Part shown: positions 1 through 4,834 of the stretch, one piece after another
Numbering within the stretch: the stretch's first letter is position 1
Layout: each line of letters begins with the position of its first letter
Source of the DNA: Nitrososphaeraceae archaeon
Lineage (GTDB): Archaea; Thermoproteota; Nitrososphaeria; Nitrososphaerales; Nitrososphaeraceae
DNA: 5,188 bases
Reading direction: 5' to 3'
Assembly: GCA_025937665.1 (NCBI GenBank)
Contig: JAICQW010000137.1
Coordinates: forward strand, 1-5,188
The notes under the pieces: model-generated
Seen by the model: the letters and a program-made list of their open reading frames with translations, nothing else
What the model was told of the DNA's origin: nothing
Databases searched by the model: none
Program-made: the position numbers and the translations under genes

Positions 1-769
1 CACCTAGTGTATTATCAGTTGTTTGATTAGCACCTAGTGTATTATCAGTTGTTTGATTAGCACCTAGTGTATTATCAGTTGTTTGATCAGCATTTAATGT
101 GTTTTGAGTCGTTTGGTCTGAGCTTAATGTATTTTCAGTAGTTTGTGTAGATTCAAGTTGATTTTGATTTTCCACAGTTATTTCATTTATGTCTACATTT
201 TTCAGGTCAATGTCAATATTGACACCGCTGCCACCGCTGATGTGTGCTCTCTTGGTAACTACATCTATCTCAATTGTTCCTTTACCTATCTGGCCTCTGA
301 TTTCACCATCTGGAAATGATTGTGTGTGTACATTTACGTATGCAGAGGATTTATCAATGAGACTCACAAGATCTGATATAGATTTGCCCTTTAGTGGCCC
401 TTCTAATTTATCTGCTGTTATACTACCCTGTACTAATGCTCCGTTTACTGTATCTTTATTACCCTTGAATAGTGTTGCAACAACAGGTCCATTTTCACTG
501 GCCTTACCTGAATGAATATGGGCTTGTGTTACTCCTTTCAGTCCTTCTCCTTCAATTTGGTACCAAACTTTTGAATTACCACTGTTTACAATAAAACCAC
601 TCATTCCTGTTGCCGTTACATCGGGGTGTGACGGAACTTCGTTTTTGCCATTTAATACGGTGAGGTATCCATTTTGCTGCTGTGCATTTATTTGATTTGC
701 GAATATTACTGAAACTGATATTGACAGTATCGCCGCTAGAACTACTGCTATGTAAGTTAATTTTGTCAT
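1..769 (-). CDS. Exported CHRD-domain protein with a C-terminal 10-residue repeat tail (partial, runs off the left edge)
   Basis: I translated this by hand: 256 codons are open from ATG 769 to base 2 with no stop. Residues 1-29 form a signal peptide (MTKLTY, then a hydrophobic run, with likely cleavage after INA before QQQ), so the protein is probably exported or surface-bound. Residues 36-161 match the CHRD (chordin) domain: NGKNEVP near the start, AHIHSG at 83-88, NGPVV at 93-97, and AYVNVHT with FPDGEIRGQI at 143-161. CHRD domains are extracellular beta-rich modules whose archaeal role is not known. A beta-rich, glycine/aspartate-containing extension (162-200) leads into tandem repeats of the type DQTTDNTLGA from residue 208 to the window edge. 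There is no Shine-Dalgarno, and a TATA-like box 26 bases upstream supports a leaderless start. The true C-terminus is outside the window. The domain call is firm; the function is unknown. Confidence 0.88.
   Translation of the reverse strand, partial: MTKLTYIAVVLAAILSISVSVIFANQINAQQQNGYLTVLNGKNEVPSHPDVTATGMSGFIVNSGNSKVWYQIEGEGLKGVTQAHIHSGKASENGPVVATLFKGNKDTVNGALVQGSITADKLEGPLKGKSISDLVSLIDKSSAYVNVHTQSFPDGEIRGQIGKGTIEIDVVTKRAHISGGSGVNIDIDLKNVDINEITVENQNQLESTQTTENTLSSDQTTQNTLNADQTTDNTLGANQTTDNTLGANQTTDNTLG
2..148 (-). repeat. In-frame 30-base tandem repeat encoding a Thr/Asn/Gln-rich 10-residue unit
   Basis: Five consecutive units are visible inside the CHRD gene, encoding TQTTENTLSS, DQTTQNTLNA, DQTTDNTLGA, NQTTDNTLGA and NQTTDNTLG, and the array continues past the window edge. 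At DNA level the copies at 1-30 and 31-60 are identical. The copy at 61-90 differs from them by one base (position 88), and the copies nearer the CHRD domain are increasingly diverged. This gradient suggests growth by slippage or unequal crossing-over at the distal end. Confidence 0.95.
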
Positions 770-790
770 TACTTAGAAAAAGGCAAAATA

Positions 791-799
791 ATTTATTAA
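791..799 (-). promoter_or_regulatory. Candidate TATA box of the CHRD-protein gene
   Basis: The minus strand reads TTAATAAAT, centred 26 bases upstream of the ATG at 769. That is the spacing expected for a leaderless archaeal transcript. The region is AT-rich, so the match could be chance. Confidence 0.4.
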
Positions 800-932
800 T
801 AACTATGATACGGTTCTCTAAGATAAATAATACTTTAATAATATTAAACTGTAATAAACAATGAGACATATTAGATCCCAAACACTATGCGCTGGATGAT
901 TCATTTTACTTCTGAATTATGACCGCATCATG

Positions 933-954
933 TTGCTCGGTGTTCGGCCGGCAA
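933..954. repeat. GC-rich imperfect hairpin next to the phosphatase promoter
   Basis: TTGC-CGG (933-940, with T937 bulged) is complementary to CCGGCAA (948-954) around a 7-base loop. It lies in a short GC-rich patch inside otherwise AT-rich DNA, six bases before the putative TATA box. It could be an operator for either divergent gene; no regulator is identified. Confidence 0.35.
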
Positions 955-970
955 TGAAGATTTAAATTTA
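955..970 (+). promoter_or_regulatory. Candidate BRE/TATA promoter of the phosphatase gene
   Basis: A purine-rich stretch (TGAAGA, 955-960) that could act as a B-recognition element is followed by TTTAAATTTA (961-970). The box is centred about 36 bases before the ATG at 1002, predicting a leader of about 10 bases. No Shine-Dalgarno is present. Confidence 0.5.
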
Positions 971-1001
971 CAATGTTCCTCAGTACTATTTATCTCAAAA
1001 A

Positions 1002-1562
1002 ATGACCTGGATCGGTGATGCTTATCGTTGGTTATATAGCAAATTCAGCTCTCGCCCCACAAATTTTAGTTGGGTCATAAACAATGAGCTTGCTGGAAGC
1101 GGATTGCCATTATCGTTCCAGCAATTCAAATGGTTAGTTGACCACGGGATAGGAACAGTGGTCACGGTTCGAGAAGTACCTTTACCTTCCCATTGGTTCT
1201 CGTTAGTGGATAAAAAAAATTCGAGCCCTGATATTAAAAATCTCGAGAAAATAAATTACTTGCATTTGACAGTTGAAGATTATCATTCTCCGACAGTGCA
1301 GGAGATTGATTCAACGGTTAAATTTATTGAAAATGAAATAAAAGCAAAAAGACCAGTATTGGTCCATTGTGCTGCTGGAAAAGGTAGAACAGGAACTATT
1401 CTAGGAGCTTATTTACTAAGAAACGAGAATATTGGTGCCAGGGATGCAATAACCAGAATTAGAAATATACGACCTGGGTCAATTCAAACTGATTCTCAAG
1501 AGAAGTCGCTTTATGAATTTGAGAAGTATTTGAAGGATAAATCCACGAAAAATTCAAATTAA
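1002..1562 (+). CDS. DUSP23/VHZ-like dual-specificity protein phosphatase
   Basis: This 186-residue protein is a cysteine-based phosphatase of the dual-specificity (DSP) superfamily and should hydrolyse phosphotyrosine or phosphoserine/threonine in the cytoplasm. The P-loop HCAAGKGRTG begins at residue 122, with nucleophile Cys123, phosphate-binding Arg129 and the usual following Thr130. Asp93 in VEDYH is the likely general acid; its 30-residue distance to the cysteine equals that in human DUSP23 (Asp65/Cys95, from memory). Other DUSP23-like marks are NFSWV and LAGSGLP near the N-terminus (21-36) and RPGSIQT followed by QEK after the P-loop (157-168). There is no signal peptide or membrane segment. 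An N-terminal extension of about 20 residues (YRWLYSKFSSRP) precedes the domain. ATG 1002 is supported by the upstream TATA box. The gene is monocistronic or loosely linked to the next one. Substrate is unknown; nucleic-acid or phosphoinositide substrates cannot be excluded. Confidence 0.9.
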   Translation: MTWIGDAYRWLYSKFSSRPTNFSWVINNELAGSGLPLSFQQFKWLVDHGIGTVVTVREVPLPSHWFSLVDKKNSSPDIKNLEKINYLHLTVEDYHSPTVQEIDSTVKFIENEIKAKRPVLVHCAAGKGRTGTILGAYLLRNENIGARDAITRIRNIRPGSIQTDSQEKSLYEFEKYLKDKSTKNSN

Positions 1563-1570
1563 ATTTGAAT
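1552..1570. repeat. Perfect AT-rich palindrome across the phosphatase stop codon
   Basis: ATTCAAATT (1552-1560) and AATTTGAAT (1562-1570) are exact reverse complements around one central base. The palindrome covers the TAA stop at 1560-1562. As RNA it would form a weak hairpin; as DNA it could be a protein-binding dyad. Confidence 0.6.
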
Positions 1571-1598
1571 CATATTGGTAACAAACCGACTATCCAAG

Positions 1599-1606
1599 AA
1601 ATATGA
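1599..1606 (+). promoter_or_regulatory. Weak TATA-like box of the small unknown gene
   Basis: AAATATGA is centred about 27 bases before ATG 1630, the leaderless spacing seen at other genes here. It is a poor match to an archaeal TATA consensus, and it is the main reason for preferring ATG 1630 over ATG 1642. Confidence 0.25.
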
Positions 1607-1611
1607 CAACA

Positions 1612-1618
1612 TTTTTTT
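1612..1618 (+). terminator. Oligo-T terminator candidate after the phosphatase gene
   Basis: Seven consecutive T residues lie 50 bases past the phosphatase stop. Archaeal RNA polymerase commonly terminates at such T runs without a strong hairpin. It also lies just before the next gene, which would then need its own promoter. Confidence 0.4.
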
Positions 1619-1629
1619 GATACTGATTG

Positions 1630-2028
1630 ATGTTATATCATATGGATTTTGAAAAGTTAGAGGATCTGGCCACTGAGGTAAATTTGGCACGAAATCAGAA
1701 TATGAGATCTAGAGCTAAAGAAGTAGAAAATGAAATATTGAAAAGCTTGACAGATACTCAATTGGATTTTCCAGTTGAAGCAGATGTCTTAATCAACAAG
1801 AATTCTGCTTCCTTTGTATATAAAAACAATAAAACGTACCCCGCATTGTTAGAATATATTGCACGTATCTTGCATGTCGAGATTCCGATTAGGATTAAGG
1901 AGTCTAAGTTTGGACCGGGAGGAATCATAGTTGCGGCTGGGAATAAGGATGAGGCACATAAAATATTACAAGAATGTTCCAATGAGTTACAGATTCTCAT
2001 AAAGGGTAAAGAAGGGCACATTGACTAA
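1630..2028 (+). CDS. Small conserved-looking cytoplasmic protein of unknown function
   Basis: I do not recognise this family. The frame is open from a TTG at 1627; I chose ATG 1630 (132 residues) because of a weak TATA-like box 27 bases upstream, but ATG 1642 (MDFEKLEDL) is equally possible. There is no signal peptide or transmembrane segment. Residues 6-40 look like a charged amphipathic helix or short coiled coil (EKLEDLATEVNLARNQ, then RSRAKEVENEIL). Residues 48-125 look like a compact alpha/beta domain: a strand around ADVLINKNSASFVYKN, a helix YPALLEYIARIL, a strand EIPIRIKES, a glycine turn FGPGGIIVAAGN at 94-105, and a final helix DEAHKILQEC. Codon and base use match the neighbours. 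It follows the phosphatase on the same strand (67 bases between stop and ATG), and converges with the MEDS-receiver gene 28 bases downstream. A regulatory or binding role is conceivable, but nothing in the sequence shows one. Confidence 0.75.
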   Translation: MLYHMDFEKLEDLATEVNLARNQNMRSRAKEVENEILKSLTDTQLDFPVEADVLINKNSASFVYKNNKTYPALLEYIARILHVEIPIRIKESKFGPGGIIVAAGNKDEAHKILQECSNELQILIKGKEGHID

Positions 2029-2036
2029 TTATATTG

Positions 2037-2052
2037 TTTGAATATGTTCAAG
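2037..2052. terminator. Short hairpin in the gap between two convergent genes
   Basis: TTGAA (2038-2042) and TTCAA (2047-2051) pair around a 4-base loop, with a possible extra wobble pair outside. It sits in the 28-base gap between the two stop codons, so it could mark the transcript ends of both genes. The stem is short and AT-rich. Confidence 0.3.
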
Positions 2053-2056
2053 AATT

Positions 2057-3043
2057 TCATTTGTTCTCAATAACATCGATGAGCTTTGACAATCTGAATG
2101 GTTTGATTAAGACATCCTCACTGGCCACTTTAAGTGATTTGATTCCAGTAGTAGTGCTGTACATGGGATTAGTTGTAGTTAAAACAATTCTTTGAGCAGG
2201 TCTAATTTGATAAATCTCTTTTGCTAAATCAGTTGCCTTAAGATTACCAGTTGAGTGCATATCTAGAATAATAATGTTATAATCATTTTCTCTTATCGTT
2301 GATAAGCATTCATTACTATCTGAAGTAACAAGTGTATTGATATTTCTCCTTGTAAAAAACTCAGTATATAGAGTCATTAAATCTGGATCGGATTCTACGA
2401 TAAGGATATTCATGGAATGCTCTTTTACGTGCATGCCTGACAGACTATGAAGATCATACTTGTTAAGATCAACTAAGGTGTCATGTGAATTCATAATCGC
2501 GGATTTCGAGTCTAGTTTATTCATTAAAACAACTTGCGGATGAGGACATATTACTGTGATATGGTAATTATTTATGAGCCATTCATCATGAACATCCTGC
2601 CACCATTTCTCAAGGATCTCAGACTTGTCATATGATTTGATTTCACACAGGTTGCAAGCGGCATCGGCAAAGACAGTTATTTTATATTGCTTACCTTTTA
2701 TTATTTGATCATTAATTGTTTCCTCCAGTTTATTTTTGAGTTCCTCAAATGGGGATAAGCTACCATTTAATGCAGATTCAACAAAAGGTCTAAAGTTGAT
2801 AATTTGCAAATTTTTATTGCCTATATTCTCTTTGTAATGCTTTATTCTATCAGATAACTTTTCTATGCCCAACATATGGGACCGGTCTAATGCATGAACA
2901 GATGCATAAATACAAATTTGTCCATCTTCAAGCCCCCTGTTAATCCAATAGGTTGCAGCTTGTGCGCGATGTTCTTCATCTGCATACATGAGCATGACGT
3001 GTTTGCCATCTGAAATTTCATACGGATCACGACGGTTACTCAT
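2057..3043 (-). CDS. MEDS sensory domain - receiver domain signalling protein
   Basis: This 328-residue cytoplasmic protein has two domains. Residues 12-180 match the MEDS (methanogen/methylotroph DcmR sensory) domain: HVMLMYADEEHRAQAATYWI, then a glycine-containing GLEDGQICIYAS (37-48), and a late strand with ICPHP (165-169), where family members typically have a Cys-aromatic-Pro motif. Residues 212-325 are a response-regulator receiver: phospho-acceptor Asp261 in IIILDM, Thr289-291 on the beta4 strand, and Lys314 in VLIKPF. The usual first acidic pair is unusual (Glu217-Ser218, followed by Asp219). There is no DNA-binding or enzymatic output domain, so it probably works by protein-protein contact in a two-component or phosphorelay network; no kinase is in the window. 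Cys130-x2-Cys133 plus Cys166 in the MEDS part could bind a metal or sense redox state. The start is supported by a GAGG Shine-Dalgarno 6 bases upstream. It is convergent with the small unknown gene. Confidence 0.85.
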   Translation of the reverse strand: MSNRRDPYEISDGKHVMLMYADEEHRAQAATYWINRGLEDGQICIYASVHALDRSHMLGIEKLSDRIKHYKENIGNKNLQIINFRPFVESALNGSLSPFEELKNKLEETINDQIIKGKQYKITVFADAACNLCEIKSYDKSEILEKWWQDVHDEWLINNYHITVICPHPQVVLMNKLDSKSAIMNSHDTLVDLNKYDLHSLSGMHVKEHSMNILIVESDPDLMTLYTEFFTRRNINTLVTSDSNECLSTIRENDYNIIILDMHSTGNLKATDLAKEIYQIRPAQRIVLTTTNPMYSTTTGIKSLKVASEDVLIKPFRLSKLIDVIENK

Positions 3044-3049
3044 TTAATT

Positions 3050-3053
3050 CCTC
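3050..3053 (-). promoter_or_regulatory. Shine-Dalgarno (GAGG) of the MEDS-receiver gene
   Basis: GAGG on the minus strand ends 6 bases before the ATG at 3043. It is the only clear Shine-Dalgarno in the window, implying a leadered mRNA and fixing this start. A TATA-like ATATAAAG (3064-3057) lies too near the ATG to serve it; AT-rich DNA at about 3094-3104 is a better-placed promoter candidate. Confidence 0.55.
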
Positions 3054-3156
3054 TATCTTTATATCTTCAATCCGTAGTGACAATCATACTCCAATTAATT
3101 AACTGAGGATAATAGTTTATTAGAGTTATTGGCGTTTAATTCCAAGAATTCAATCG

Positions 3157-3185
3157 GTTACCTAACATTTTCTATATTAGTTAAC
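3157..3185. repeat. Inverted repeat between ilvC and the MEDS-receiver gene
   Basis: GTTACCTAA (3157-3165) pairs with TTAGTTAAC (3177-3185) with one mismatch and an 11-base loop. It lies in the 218-base gap 77 bases beyond the ilvC stop and upstream of the MEDS-receiver gene, so it could be a terminator structure or an operator. A minus-strand T5 run (3212-3208), between the ilvC stop and this repeat, may end the ilvC transcript. No gene was found in this gap. Confidence 0.35.
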
Positions 3186-3261
3186 TTTCTCTTTGGAAAT
3201 CCTCAGGAAAAATGGGAAGAATGCTTGTCCTAGGTGTAATGTATCACATATTGATTTCTTA

Positions 3262-4257
3262 TTATTCGTTTTTCCACATCATCTTTCTCATTTCTTTACC
3301 AACTGTTTCTAATTGACTTTTTTCTAGTTGATTCATGAATCTAACAAATGAGTTCTTTCCATCCTTTTTGTATGTGCTAACCCACTCATTTGCAAATTCA
3401 CCTGATTGTATGTCTTTTAACACCTTTCTCATGTTTTCTTTTACCTGCTCATTTATTATCATTGGTCCTCTGGTGAGACCGCCATACCTCGCAGTTTCAC
3501 TTACACGGTTATACATCCCAGTAATTCCGTATTTGTATATCAGATCTACAATTAGTTTTAGTTCGTGCAGACATTCGTAATAAGCTACCTCTGGCTGGTA
3601 ACCGGATTCAACCAAAGTTTCAAATGCATTCAGGACCAGAGAATGAGCACCACCGCACAAATCGACTTGTTCCCCGAACCAATCAGTTTCAACCTCTTCT
3701 TTAAATGTGGTCTCAATAACTCCTGGCTTAGTGCTCCCAATTGCCTTGGCCATTCCCAAAACGGTTTTCATAGCGTTTTTGGACGAGTCCTGATAAACTG
3801 CAACAAGCGATGGAGTACCGAATCCTTCCTGATATAATTCCCGAACTCTCTGACCTGGTCCTTTAGGAGCGACCATTACCACATCCACGTTTTTGGGAGG
3901 AATTATCCACTCCCAATGAATTGCTGCGCCGTGTGAGAAAGACAGTGTTTTTCCTTCAGAGAGTCCGGGCTCTATGTCGTTTTTATAAACATTGGCTTGC
4001 TCCATATCAGGAGTAAGTACATGAACAATATCTGCCTCTTTTGAGGATTCCTTGACTTCTTTGACTGCGTGTCCATCATCTTCTGCAATTTTCCATGATT
4101 TTGCCCCCTTGTACAATCCGATAATTACATTTAATCCTGAATCTTTCATATTATTTGCTTGAGCTCTGCCTTGAATACCGTAACCTATCACAGCTATAGT
4201 CTTGTTCCTGAGTTGTTCTAAAGAAACATCATTATCAAACCATTTTTTTGCGGTCAT
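3262..4257 (-). CDS. ilvC: Ketol-acid reductoisomerase (class I, short form)
   Basis: This enzyme converts 2-acetolactate (or 2-aceto-2-hydroxybutyrate) to the 2,3-dihydroxy acid using Mg2+ and NAD(P)H, the second common step of valine, isoleucine and leucine synthesis in the cytoplasm. Its 331 residues fit the short class I form. The N-terminal Rossmann domain carries GYGIQG (25-30). The catalytic region has SHGAAIHW (108-115, with His109) and VMVAPKGPG (127-135, with Lys132). The knotted C-terminal domain holds the metal ligands Asp192 and Glu196 (ETDWFGEQ), Glu228 and Glu232 (ECLHELKLIVDL), and Ser253 in VSETARYGGLTRGP. All expected catalytic residues are present. The cofactor-loop sequence (GLYKGAKSW, 47-55) lacks the usual Arg and first Ser. 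The start is fixed by a TATA box 27 bases upstream. No other ilv genes are in the window, so it is not in a classical ilvBNC cluster here. Confidence 0.95.
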   Translation of the reverse strand: MTAKKWFDNDVSLEQLRNKTIAVIGYGIQGRAQANNMKDSGLNVIIGLYKGAKSWKIAEDDGHAVKEVKESSKEADIVHVLTPDMEQANVYKNDIEPGLSEGKTLSFSHGAAIHWEWIIPPKNVDVVMVAPKGPGQRVRELYQEGFGTPSLVAVYQDSSKNAMKTVLGMAKAIGSTKPGVIETTFKEEVETDWFGEQVDLCGGAHSLVLNAFETLVESGYQPEVAYYECLHELKLIVDLIYKYGITGMYNRVSETARYGGLTRGPMIINEQVKENMRKVLKDIQSGEFANEWVSTYKKDGKNSFVRFMNQLEKSQLETVGKEMRKMMWKNE

Positions 4258-4280
4258 ACCTAGTCATATTCTGTATCGAT

Positions 4281-4288
4281 ATTTATAG
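4281..4288 (-). promoter_or_regulatory. TATA box of ilvC
   Basis: The minus strand reads CTATAAAT, centred 27 bases before the ilvC ATG. This is the best TATA match in the window and predicts a leaderless or nearly leaderless ilvC mRNA. Confidence 0.65.
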
Positions 4289-4310
4289 GCAATTCAAATA
4301 TCCAATGCTA

Positions 4311-4327
4311 AATTAGATTCTCTAATT
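4311..4327. promoter_or_regulatory. Perfect 7-bp dyad upstream of the ilvC promoter (candidate operator)
   Basis: AATTAGA and TCTAATT are exact reverse complements around TTC. The dyad starts 22 bases upstream of the ilvC TATA box, a plausible place for an activator of the Lrp/AsnC type that often controls amino-acid genes in archaea. It is also 47 bases past the GYD stop codon, so a 3'-end structure for that gene is an alternative. Confidence 0.35.
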
Positions 4328-4371
4328 AAAATTGAAGTGGTTTGCTTGACATTTATAGTTTAATGAATTAT

Positions 4372-4386
4372 GGCTTATTTTAAGCC
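4372..4386. terminator. Perfect 6-bp hairpin across the GYD-protein stop codon
   Basis: GGCTTA and TAAGCC pair around a 3-base loop. The structure includes the last codons and the stop (4375-4377) of the minus-strand GYD gene. AT-rich sequence follows but no long T run, so its role as a transcript end is uncertain. Confidence 0.35.
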
Positions 4387-4668
4387 GTCAATTATTTTTC
4401 TAGTCTCTTCTAGATCAAATGCCTTAAGAGTTGTAATACGCACATTTCCCAAAGCCCCTGTTGAAAGCGAAACTGACATTGCAACCTCATCACTGGGTAG
4501 TTCTACAGTAATTACAATGTCAAATCTTCCAAATGTATACAATATGTCTGTCAACTTTCCACCTTTCTTCTCAAGGTATGATTTGAAAGATTCAGCACGC
4601 TTTATCGTATCCTTTACGTTCTTGATACCTTGATCTGTCCATCTTACAAGTAATACATATTTTCCCAT
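4375..4668 (-). CDS. GYD-domain protein
   Basis: This 97-residue protein matches the GYD domain family (Pfam GYD, a small ferredoxin-like alpha/beta fold), which is widespread in bacteria and archaea with no settled function. It begins with the strand KYVLLVRWTDQGIKNVKD (3-20). It continues with a helix rich in Lys/Glu (21-36), then the family signature YTFGRFDIVITVELPSDE (44-61), where GRFD stands in for Gly-x-Tyr-Asp. It closes with GNVRITTLKAF (74-84) and a short helix. Its length is normal for a single-domain member. There is no signal peptide or membrane segment. A TATA-like box 26 bases upstream supports ATG 4668 and leaderless expression. It lies upstream of ilvC on the same strand with 117 bases between them; ilvC has its own promoter, so a functional link to branched-chain amino-acid synthesis is only a possibility. 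Confidence 0.88.
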   Translation of the reverse strand: MGKYVLLVRWTDQGIKNVKDTIKRAESFKSYLEKKGGKLTDILYTFGRFDIVITVELPSDEVAMSVSLSTGALGNVRITTLKAFDLEETRKIIDGLK

Positions 4669-4689
4669 TTGAAATATTTACTATTCTGA

Positions 4690-4699
4690 ATTATTAATT
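4690..4699 (-). promoter_or_regulatory. Candidate TATA box of the GYD-protein gene
   Basis: The minus strand reads AATTAATAAT, centred about 26 bases before ATG 4668. The spacing is right for a leaderless mRNA; the AT-rich context weakens the case. Confidence 0.4.
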
Positions 4700-4767
4700 G
4701 TTGTCTTTAGATGATACTTAGATGTTTGTACCGCAAGTCTTAAACTGCATAACATGAATACCTTCTT

Positions 4768-4800
4768 AGAAAGGCTATTCTTCACCGGATTTACCTTTCT
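4768..4800. repeat. Hairpin 1 of a back-to-back pair
   Basis: AGAAAGG (4768-4774) and CCTTTCT (4794-4800) form a perfect 7-bp stem with a 19-base loop. The whole structure is 33 bases, the same length as its neighbour, which begins after a single spacer base. Confidence 0.7.
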
Positions 4801-4801
4801 C

Positions 4802-4834
4802 ATAGGACGGTTAGATTTCCCTCTTCCGTCCTAT
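4802..4834. repeat. Hairpin 2 of a back-to-back pair
   Basis: ATAGGACGG (4802-4810) and CCGTCCTAT (4826-4834) form a perfect 9-bp stem with a 15-base loop. It is the most stable-looking structure in the window and is relatively GC-rich for this DNA. Confidence 0.8.

Noticed and set aside
1..90. CRISPR-like direct repeats
   Set aside because: The 30-base copies are directly adjacent with no spacers and are in frame with the CHRD gene, so this is a coding tandem repeat.
189..515. Plus-strand open frame of 108 codons
   Set aside because: It is antisense to the CHRD domain, whose minus-strand frame has clear family motifs and a signal peptide; the plus frame is a shadow.
576..881. Minus-strand open frame of 101 codons
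   Set aside because: It overlaps the start of the CHRD gene in another frame, runs through the CHRD promoter and has no domain-like content.
3212..3316. Plus-strand frame of 34 hydrophobic residues (MGRMLVLGVMYHI...)
   Set aside because: It is antisense to the end of ilvC, with no promoter or Shine-Dalgarno; hydrophobic reading is expected from AT-rich antisense DNA.
3335..3837. Two overlapping plus-strand open frames
   Set aside because: Both lie antisense within ilvC, whose catalytic residues are all present on the minus strand.
4370..4633. Plus-strand open frame of 87 codons
   Set aside because: It is antisense to the GYD-domain gene and has no recognisable content.
4705..4725. C/D-box guide RNA (AGATGATA resembles a C box)
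   Set aside because: No D box (CTGA) or internal C'/D' boxes follow at a suitable distance on the same strand.
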